64,000 nt of DNA, taken from assembly GCF_008386695.1 (NCBI RefSeq), contig NZ_VUOC01000002.1, positions 1,728,481 through 1,792,480 on the forward strand, in the 5' to 3' direction. Source of the DNA: Chitinophaga agrisoli (GTDB lineage Bacteria; Bacteroidota; Bacteroidia; Chitinophagales; Chitinophagaceae). The notes below the pieces were generated by a model. That model did not search any database, had not been told where the DNA came from, and was given only the letters and a program-made list of their open reading frames with translations. This document shows positions 59,171-64,000 of the stretch, piece by piece. Each line of letters opens with the position of its first letter. Position 1 is the stretch's first letter. Both the position numbers and the translations under genes were made by a program.

Positions 59171-60271
59171 ATGTCCAAAAAGCAAAAATCCATACTGACG
59201 AAGGAATCTATGTCATTCCTCAAAACTTACCTGAACAACCCCTCTCCTACCGGGTTTGAGAAGGAAGGACAGAAGCTGTGGCTGCAATACCTGCAACCCT
59301 ATATTGATGAACATATTGTAGACGCCTATGGCTCCGTTGTAGGCATCATCAACCCGGACGCGCCTTTTAAGGTGGTGATAGAAGCGCATGCTGATGAGAT
59401 CTCCTGGTTTGTGAACTACATTTCGCCGGAAGGTTTAATATACGTGATCCGCAATGGCGGCTCTGATCAGCAGATAGCCCCCTCTAAACGGGTGAACATC
59501 CATACAGAAAAAGGCATTGTAAAAGCTGTGTTTGGCTGGCCGGCTATCCATACCCGTAACCGTAACCCGGAGGGTAAGGAACCGCAACCCAAGGTAGACA
59601 ACATCTTCCTGGATTGCGGCGCCCGCTCCAAGAAAGAGGTGGAAGACCTGGGCATCCATGTAGGCTGCGTGATCACCTTTGAAGACGGCTACGAAGAGCT
59701 GAACTATAATTACATCATCTGCCGCGCCATCGATAACCGTATAGGCGGCTTTATGATAGCGGAAGTGGCCCGCCTGCTGAAAGAAAATAAGCAGAAGCTG
59801 CCTTTTGGCCTGTACATCGTAAATGCCGTACAGGAAGAAGTAGGGCTGCGCGGCGCTGAGATGGTGGCTAAACGCATAAAAGCCAATGCCGCCATTATCA
59901 CAGACGTAACGCATGACTCTACCACGCCCATGATCAACAAGAACGTGGAAGGCGAGATCCGTTGCGGTAATGGCCCCAGCATCACCTATGGCCCTGCGGT
60001 GCATAACATACTCCGTGACCTGATCATTAAAACAGCCGAAAAGAATGATATCCCCTTCCAGCGCCATGCGGTAAGCCGCAGCACCGGTACGGATACGGAC
60101 GCGTTTGCCTATTCCAATGACGGCACGCCATCGGCTCTTATCAGCCTGCCGCTGCGTTATATGCATACCACCGTGGAAATGGTGAAGAAAGAGGATATTG
60201 AGAACACGATCATGCTGATATACCAGACTTTGCTGGCTATTACGCCTAAAACGAATTTTAGATATCTGTAG
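59171..60271 (+). CDS. M42-family metallo-aminopeptidase
   Basis: A 366-residue M42 peptidase with two metal ions. Ligands and the catalytic Glu are visible in VVIEAHADEISW (His and Asp), CRAIDNRIGGFM (bridging Asp), NAVQEEVGLRGAEM (Glu-Glu), IITDVTHDS (Asp) and RYMHTTVEMV (C-terminal His). M42 enzymes are tetrahedral aminopeptidases or endoglucanase-like proteins in the cytoplasm. I use the ATG at 59171, 24 bases after the -7 element; the upstream TTG at 59162 is less likely. Confidence 0.93.
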   Translation: MSKKQKSILTKESMSFLKTYLNNPSPTGFEKEGQKLWLQYLQPYIDEHIVDAYGSVVGIINPDAPFKVVIEAHADEISWFVNYISPEGLIYVIRNGGSDQQIAPSKRVNIHTEKGIVKAVFGWPAIHTRNRNPEGKEPQPKVDNIFLDCGARSKKEVEDLGIHVGCVITFEDGYEELNYNYIICRAIDNRIGGFMIAEVARLLKENKQKLPFGLYIVNAVQEEVGLRGAEMVAKRIKANAAIITDVTHDSTTPMINKNVEGEIRCGNGPSITYGPAVHNILRDLIIKTAEKNDIPFQRHAVSRSTGTDTDAFAYSNDGTPSALISLPLRYMHTTVEMVKKEDIENTIMLIYQTLLAITPKTNFRYL

Positions 60272-60319
60272 AGGAAGAGAGGCAGATAGCCCGGCCACCC
60301 GGAATGCTATCCACCTGAG

Positions 60320-60388
60320 GCTCAAAGCATAGGGTCAGGGACCCGGTAAGGGCTTTATGCTTTGTACTTTGAGCTTTTAGCTTTTTTT
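60320..60388 (+). terminator. terminator between M42 peptidase and bioB
   Basis: Outer stem GCTCAAAG / CTTTGAGC (60320-60327 and 60367-60374), followed by TTTTAGCTTTTTTT. Inside are a nested CAAAGCATA / TATGCTTTG pair and GGGTC-AGG-GACCC. The two outer pairings are mutually exclusive, so alternative folds exist. Confidence 0.75.
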
Positions 60389-60399
60389 CCGTAGGTTTG
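60368..60399 (+). promoter_or_regulatory. bioB promoter
   Basis: TTTG (60368-60371), 20 bases, then TAGGTTTG (60392-60399), an exact TAnnTTTG. The -33 box lies within the 3' arm of the preceding terminator. Start predicted near 60406, leader about 16 bases. Confidence 0.7.
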
Positions 60400-60421
60400 C
60401 TTCCTATTAAATATTATAATT

Positions 60422-61414
60422 ATGCAAGATGTGCTGATCCGTCATGACTGGACCATTGAAGAAATAAAAGCTATCTATAATACACCGCTGCTGGAGCTGG
60501 TATTCCGCGCAGCTACCGTACACCGCCAATACCAGGATACCGCAGAAGTACAGGTTTGTACGCTGCTTTCCATCAAAACCGGCGGTTGCCCGGAAGATTG
60601 TGCCTACTGCCCCCAGGCAGCCCGGTACGACACCGGCGTTAACGTACATGGCCTGTTGCAGAAAGAGCAGGTGCTGCACTATGCTAAAAAAGCCAAAGAC
60701 GCCGGCTCTACCCGCTTCTGTATGGGCGCCGCCTGGCGCGAAGTACGCGATAACCGCGACTTTGACCGCGTGCTGGACATGGTAAAAGGCGTGAACGAGA
60801 TGGGCATGGAAGTATGCTGTACCCTGGGCATGCTGACGGAAGAACAGGCTAAAAAACTGGCAGACGCCGGTTTATACGCCTACAACCACAACCTGGATAC
60901 TTCTAAGGAACACTATAGCGAGATCATCACCACCCGTACCTACGACGACCGCCTGGAAACGCTGGATAACGTGCGTAAAGCAGGCGTAAGCGTATGCTGC
61001 GGCGGTATCATCGGCCTGGGCGAAAGCCATGAGGACCGTATCCAGATGCTGCATACCCTCAGCAACCTGCCCACCCACCCGGAATCAGTGCCCATTAACG
61101 CCCTGACCCGCGTAAAAGGCACCCCGCTGGAACATATGCCTAAAGTAGAATTCTGGGATATGGTGCGTATGATCGCTACCACCCGCATACTGATCCCTGG
61201 TGCTATGGTGCGCCTGAGCGCCGGCCGTGCGGAAATGAGCGTATCTGAGCAGGCCCTGTGCTTTATGGCAGGCGCTAACTCTATCTTTACCGGAGAGAAG
61301 CTGCTGACCACGAAGAACCCTTCTTTTGAAGAGGATCATATGATGTTTGAGCTGCTGGGTTTGAAAGCCAGAGAGGCGTTCAAAGACGAGAAAGAGACGG
61401 CTACGGCTTGTTAA
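60422..61414 (+). CDS. bioB: biotin synthase
   Basis: A 330-residue radical-SAM enzyme that inserts sulphur into dethiobiotin. The CxxxCxxC cluster is [60 protein letters not shown] and [10 protein letters not shown] are all BioB hallmarks, including the Arg in the last that helps bind the [2Fe-2S] cluster. It is a single-gene unit; no other bio genes are adjacent. Its product is needed by the biotin-dependent carboxylase encoded nearby. Confidence 0.97.
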   Translation: MQDVLIRHDWTIEEIKAIYNTPLLELVFRAATVHRQYQDTAEVQVCTLLSIKTGGCPEDCAYCPQAARYDTGVNVHGLLQKEQVLHYAKKAKDAGSTRFCMGAAWREVRDNRDFDRVLDMVKGVNEMGMEVCCTLGMLTEEQAKKLADAGLYAYNHNLDTSKEHYSEIITTRTYDDRLETLDNVRKAGVSVCCGGIIGLGESHEDRIQMLHTLSNLPTHPESVPINALTRVKGTPLEHMPKVEFWDMVRMIATTRILIPGAMVRLSAGRAEMSVSEQALCFMAGANSIFTGEKLLTTKNPSFEEDHMMFELLGLKAREAFKDEKETATAC

Positions 61415-61437
61415 TAGGCTGACAGACAGAAGATATT

Positions 61438-61484
61438 AAAAAAGGCAAACGCCTAATGCTGTGAGAACAGTGTTAGGCGTTTGC
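61438..61484 (-). terminator. terminator between convergent bioB and aroQ
   Basis: A long stem (GCAAACGCCTAA ... TTAGGCGTTTGC, 61445-61484) with inner CTGT/ACAG pairing and a GAGA loop. On the minus strand it is followed by CC then six T, so it terminates aroQ; it may also stop bioB transcripts. Confidence 0.9.
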
Positions 61485-61499
61485 TGTTAAACAATCAAC

Positions 61500-61919
61500 T
61501 TACGCATTCAGAAAATACTCTACCCCCAGCTTATACCCCTTCATACCCAGCCCACAAATACTGCCTACGCACTTAGGCGCTATCATGGAAGTATGCCGGA
61601 ATTCCTCTCTTGCATATACATTACTGATATGTACTTCTATCACCGGCGTAGTAATGGCCGCTATGGCATCGCGTATAGCTACGGATGTATGCGTATACCC
61701 CCCTGCGTTCAGTAAGATACCATCCGCAGAAAAGCCTTGCTGATGCAGGTAGTTAATGATCTCCCCTTCTACATTGCTTTGGAAATAGCTGAACTGTACA
61801 CCAGGATACTTTGTTTGCAGTTCCGCAAAATATACTTCGAACGACTCACTGCCGTAAATGCCCGGCTCCCGCTTGCCCAGGAGGTTTAAATTAGGTCCGT
61901 TGATGATAACAATATGCAT
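61500..61919 (-). CDS. aroQ: type II 3-dehydroquinate dehydratase
   Basis: A 139-residue dodecameric type II enzyme of the shikimate pathway. Motifs are INGPNLNLLGKREPGIYG (with the lid Arg and Tyr), LNAGGYTHTSVAIRDAI (Asn and Thr at the active site), EVHISNVYAREEFRHTS (catalytic His) and VGSICGLGMKGY. Length is as expected. It lies 18 bases after the ubiX stop, so ubiX-aroQ is an operon read from the promoter at 62521-62528. Confidence 0.96.
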   Translation of the reverse strand: MHIVIINGPNLNLLGKREPGIYGSESFEVYFAELQTKYPGVQFSYFQSNVEGEIINYLHQQGFSADGILLNAGGYTHTSVAIRDAIAAITTPVIEVHISNVYAREEFRHTSMIAPKCVGSICGLGMKGYKLGVEYFLNA

Positions 61920-61937
61920 GTACCAAGATAATTGTAA

Positions 61938-62501
61938 TTATTTATTTCCCCAGCGGTAGGTTTCCTGCTGAATACCTGCCAGGTCCAATACCCGGTCTGT
62001 TACGGTGGCGGCCACTGCTTCGATGGTGGTAGGCACGCTGTAAAAAGATGGCGTAGCGGGGCAAATGATGCCGCCGGCTTCTGTTACAGATACCATATTA
62101 CGCAGATGCATAAGGTTATAGGGCGTTTCCCGCACCACGCAGATCAGTTTGCGGCGCTCCTTCAGCACCACATCTGCCGCACGGGTAATAAGATCATTGG
62201 AAATACCGGTAGCAATACGGCCCAATGTGCCCATGGAACAGGGACAGATGATCATGGTATCGAACTGTCCGGAGCCGCTGGCAAAAGGCGCATGAAAATC
62301 CTGCTGGGTATAAAAGCGGAAAGGCAGCTGCTCATAGCTGGTATCTACCAGCTCTGTCTGCCATACGGTCTTTGCATTCTCCGTCATCACTACGGCTACG
62401 GTGTCTATCTGGCCGGCGGCCGCCTGTAGCTTGCCAAGTAGCTGCCGGGCGTAGATGGAACCGCTGGCCCCTGTAACAGCTACAACTATACGATGCTTCA
62501 T
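61938..62501 (-). CDS. ubiX: flavin prenyltransferase UbiX
   Basis: A 187-residue UbiX/Pad1-family flavoprotein that prenylates FMN for UbiD-type decarboxylases. The N-terminal VAVTGASGSIYARQLLGK, the conserved CSMGTLGRIATGISNDLI and the ERRKLICVVRETPYN block are diagnostic. No ubiD is in this window. Start ATG at 62501, about 13 bases after the predicted transcription start. Confidence 0.95.
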   Translation of the reverse strand: MKHRIVVAVTGASGSIYARQLLGKLQAAAGQIDTVAVVMTENAKTVWQTELVDTSYEQLPFRFYTQQDFHAPFASGSGQFDTMIICPCSMGTLGRIATGISNDLITRAADVVLKERRKLICVVRETPYNLMHLRNMVSVTEAGGIICPATPSFYSVPTTIEAVAATVTDRVLDLAGIQQETYRWGNK

Positions 62502-62528
62502 TAATTTTGTATATATAATGCAAACTTA
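62502..62528. promoter_or_regulatory. overlapping divergent promoters of ubiX and the peroxidase gene
   Basis: TAATTTTG on the plus strand (62502-62509) and TAAGTTTG on the minus strand (62528-62521) are both exact TAnnTTTG elements, only 11 bp apart and facing each other within a 43-bp gap. Each predicted start falls near 62514-62516. Polymerases for the two genes could not bind at once. Confidence 0.65.
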
Positions 62529-62544
62529 GGAAATTTGGGGTATT

Positions 62545-63129
62545 ATGACAGGCAAACAATCTTTACGCAAGCGGTTCTATCCTCTCCTTATGAAGCTGAC
62601 CCGCCTTTTGGGGGCCAACAGTAAGGTCCTGCAAAACAAACAGCACAAAACGCCGCGGGTAGCTTTTGCCTCCCTCTCACTGGTGAGCAACCAGGGTGAT
62701 ATAGTGCCTATGAGCCGGTTTAGCGGCCGCAAGCTGCTGTTGGTGAATACCGCCTCCGACTGCGGGTATACGGCCCAGTTTGAGGCCTTGCAGCAGTTAC
62801 AGGACCAGTTCCCTGAGCTGGTGGTGATCGGTTTCCCGGCCAACGACTTCAAGGAACAGGAAAAGGGGTCGGATGCGGATATTGCGCAATTCTGCAAAGT
62901 GAATTTCGGGGTAACGTTTATGCTGGCGGCCAAAAGCAGCGTAGTGAAGGGCGCGCAGCAGAACCATATTTTCCAGTGGCTGTCGGATGAGCAAAGCAAT
63001 GGCTGGAACAACCAACAACCGGAATGGAATTTCAGCAAATACCTGGTGAATGAAGCGGGGGTGCTGGCGTATTATTTTGGCCCTTCTGTTTCGCCCATGA
63101 GCAAGGATGTGTTGAAGGCAGTGAAATGA
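62545..63129 (+). CDS. glutathione peroxidase family protein
   Basis: A 194-residue thioredoxin-fold peroxidase of the GPx/BtuE type. The peroxidatic cysteine is in VNTASDCGYTAQFEALQ. The partner Trp/Asn are in PEWNFSKYLVN. The catalytic Gln position reads GFPANDFKEQEKG, with Asp where Gln is usual (N-Q-F-x-x-Q-E). An N-terminal extension of about 40 basic residues (KQSLRKRFYPLLMKLTRLLG) precedes the domain; it may be an amphipathic membrane-surface helix. In this lineage thioredoxin or bacillithiol is the more likely reductant than glutathione. Confidence 0.9.
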   Translation: MTGKQSLRKRFYPLLMKLTRLLGANSKVLQNKQHKTPRVAFASLSLVSNQGDIVPMSRFSGRKLLLVNTASDCGYTAQFEALQQLQDQFPELVVIGFPANDFKEQEKGSDADIAQFCKVNFGVTFMLAAKSSVVKGAQQNHIFQWLSDEQSNGWNNQQPEWNFSKYLVNEAGVLAYYFGPSVSPMSKDVLKAVK

Positions 63130-63143
63130 TGGGCGGATAGCAC

Positions 63144-63177
63144 AAAAAACGCGCTGCACCATTACAGTACAACGCGC
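63144..63177 (-). terminator. terminator after ytxJ
   Basis: A 10-bp stem (CGCGTTGTAC / GTGCAGCGCG, with two G-T pairs) and 7-base loop, followed on the minus strand by six T. It lies 96 bases beyond the ytxJ stop and 15 bases after the convergent peroxidase stop. Confidence 0.75.
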
Positions 63178-63273
63178 CAATTTCTTTCTAAATAGGAATA
63201 AAATAGCTTACGCAAATATAGTTTTCGCGTAAAATCCAGTCAGCACGTTCAATCTGTCATCACAGTCAGCCTA

Positions 63274-63603
63274 TCAGCTAGCCATCTTAACGATCTCGTC
63301 CATTGAGATGCCGTTATGGCTTTCATCGTATACACATTTTCCATCACGGATCAGCAGCACCTGCGGCGATTCATGCTCTACGGCAAAGGTATCTGCGATA
63401 CGGTTAGAGATGTTACGGTAACTGATAAGATCTAAATAGTAGAAGGGCAGGTCCTTGGGGGCGGCTTGGCGCTCCAGGCGGGACTTTACCATTGAGCTGA
63501 TCGCACAGCGGGTGCTGTGCTTAAAAATTACCACCGGCTGCTGGGCCGAGGTCGCTTTAATGTCATCCAGCTGTGATTCTTCTTTCAGCGGTATCCAATT
63601 CAT
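63274..63603 (-). CDS. ytxJ: bacillithiol system redox-active protein YtxJ
   Basis: A 109-residue thioredoxin-like protein of the YtxJ (DUF2847) family, a monothiol bacilliredoxin-type protein. The active-site cysteine is in IFKHSTRCAISSMVKSRL, FYYLDLISYRNISNRIADTF follows, and the cis-Pro region is HESPQVLLIRDGK. Presence implies bacillithiol metabolism in this organism. I chose the ATG at 63603 (MNWIPLKEE), which has AAGGA upstream; an ATG at 63657 would add 18 residues. Confidence 0.92.
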   Translation of the reverse strand: MNWIPLKEESQLDDIKATSAQQPVVIFKHSTRCAISSMVKSRLERQAAPKDLPFYYLDLISYRNISNRIADTFAVEHESPQVLLIRDGKCVYDESHNGISMDEIVKMAS

Positions 63604-63697
63604 TAACAATCCTTGCTTTTTTCTGTAGGAGCCGATTTCGAGATCTTCATCGGACATCCTAATTTCGAGTGCGTAGCACAAGAGGTAAATAAAACAG

Positions 63698-63728
63698 CAA
63701 AGATACAAAGAAGGCCGGCAACGCCCAA
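63698..63728 (-). promoter_or_regulatory. ytxJ promoter
   Basis: On the minus strand TTG (63728-63726), 20 bases, then TATCTTTG (63705-63698), an exact TAnnTTTG. The predicted leader is about 88 bases. Confidence 0.65.
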
Positions 63729-63952
63729 CAGTTTAGTGTGAGATCTCATTATCTGAAATTTAGTTAATAAACGAAAATTCATAGGGAATGTATATAAACG
63801 CTTTTTTAATCGTGCTTTGTAACGTTACTTTGCAAATATATTAATTATATTAAAAAAAACAACAAGATGTGTGAGCAATGGATTTATATAGGGATTGTCA
63901 GCAAACGAACCAAATAAACCATGCTTTCTAACTCCTACTGACTATTAACACT
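63729..63952. other. intergenic region between ytxJ promoter and mpl
   Basis: A/T-rich sequence. TTACTTTG at 63825-63832 is one base from TAnnTTTG and may be the mpl -7 element, giving a leader of over 100 bases. A 16-codon frame (63867-63917) lies in that leader. No RNA gene or repeat was recognised. Confidence 0.35.
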
Positions 63953-64000
63953 ATGAAAGTTCATTTTATTGCAATCGGCGGCAGTGTTATGCATCAATTG
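63953..64000 (+). CDS. mpl: Mur ligase, probable Mpl (muropeptide ligase), N-terminus only
   Basis: Sixteen codons to the window edge read MKVHFIAIGGSVMHQL. The H-F-I-A-I-G-G-S-x-M-H start is that of UDP-N-acetylmuramate:L-alanyl-gamma-D-glutamyl-meso-diaminopimelate ligase (Mpl), which recycles cell-wall tripeptide; MurC starts similarly but usually has G-x-G-G-x-G-M-S. The rest lies outside the window. Confidence 0.7.
   Translation, partial: MKVHFIAIGGSVMHQL

Noticed and set aside
63208-63232. TTACGC-N13-GCGTAA inverted repeat between the peroxidase and ytxJ genes
   Set aside because: Six-base arms in a convergent gap that already has a terminator; likely chance.
63867-63917. 16-codon leader peptide before mpl
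   Set aside because: Only an A-rich stretch before the ATG supports it. It lacks codon runs typical of attenuators and no hairpin-terminator pair follows.
1-64000. tRNA, rRNA, CRISPR, insertion sequence, phage, toxin-antitoxin or defence system
   Set aside because: I looked for these in all gaps and in the protein set and saw no cloverleaf, transposase, integrase, array of spaced repeats or nuclease cluster. The 11-bp array at 49316-49411 has no spacers and is not CRISPR-like.

Overview
The window reads as a chromosomal segment of a Bacteroidota bacterium, most likely a Chitinophaga-like member of the Chitinophagaceae. Three signs support this. One secreted protein ends in a gliding-motility / type IX secretion C-terminal (CHU_C) domain after SprB-like repeats. 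There is a UpxY-type NusG antiterminator and a bacillithiol-linked YtxJ protein. Many upstream regions carry the Bacteroidota -7 element TAnnTTTG, in several cases with a TTTG/TTG box 18-20 bp before it, and several start codons were re-chosen on that basis. No rRNA, tRNA, CRISPR array, insertion sequence or phage gene was seen. Gene assignments come from reading motifs, not from searches.

Layout. 1-3406 (minus): malQ-treZ-treY, making trehalose from maltodextrins; treY is cut by the window edge. 3521-20807: small metabolic, stress and regulatory units. These include a HAD/ThuA pair, a MocR regulator divergent from an ATP-grasp/LysE pair with a shared palindrome, a GNAT-OsmC-pirin operon beside a Crp/Fnr regulator, an SDR, DinB, an Nei/Fpg glycosylase, an AraC regulator, an FMN reductase, a VOC protein, a DUF6340-like lipoprotein, a Wzi-like outer-membrane protein, and a histidine-kinase-like protein whose ATPase domain is degenerate.

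21032-47127 (minus, about 26 kb): a complete Wzx/Wzy-type exopolysaccharide locus. In transcription order it holds a LuxR-type response regulator, wza, wzc, upxY, manC, fcl, ugd, gmd, wzx, then glycosyltransferases, wzy, a pyruvyltransferase, a beta-propeller protein, two acyltransferases, a VanZ protein, a WcaF-like acetyltransferase and a WcaJ-like initiating transferase. The enzymes predict a fucose- and glucuronate-containing, acylated and pyruvylated polymer, chemically similar to colanic acid. Many genes overlap by 1-26 bases. The exceptions are structured gaps around wza, wzc and upxY, where regulation probably sits.

47128-64000: a soluble PAS histidine kinase with a receiver-only partner, an array of 11-bp repeats in two opposed blocks (49316-49411), a secreted alpha/beta hydrolase, the CHU_C protein, several envelope proteins, a LuxE-like protein, an acyl-CoA carboxylase beta subunit, a UbiA-like membrane protein, an M42 peptidase, bioB, aroQ, ubiX, a glutathione peroxidase, ytxJ, and the first 16 codons of an mpl-like Mur ligase.

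The best candidates for something undescribed are the Spo0B/ChpT-like phosphotransfer protein next to the polysaccharide operon, the response regulator with a hydrophobic C-terminal tail, the 11-bp repeat array, the structured leader before upxY with a 41-codon ORF, and the PL22-like propeller protein encoded among the glycosyltransferases.
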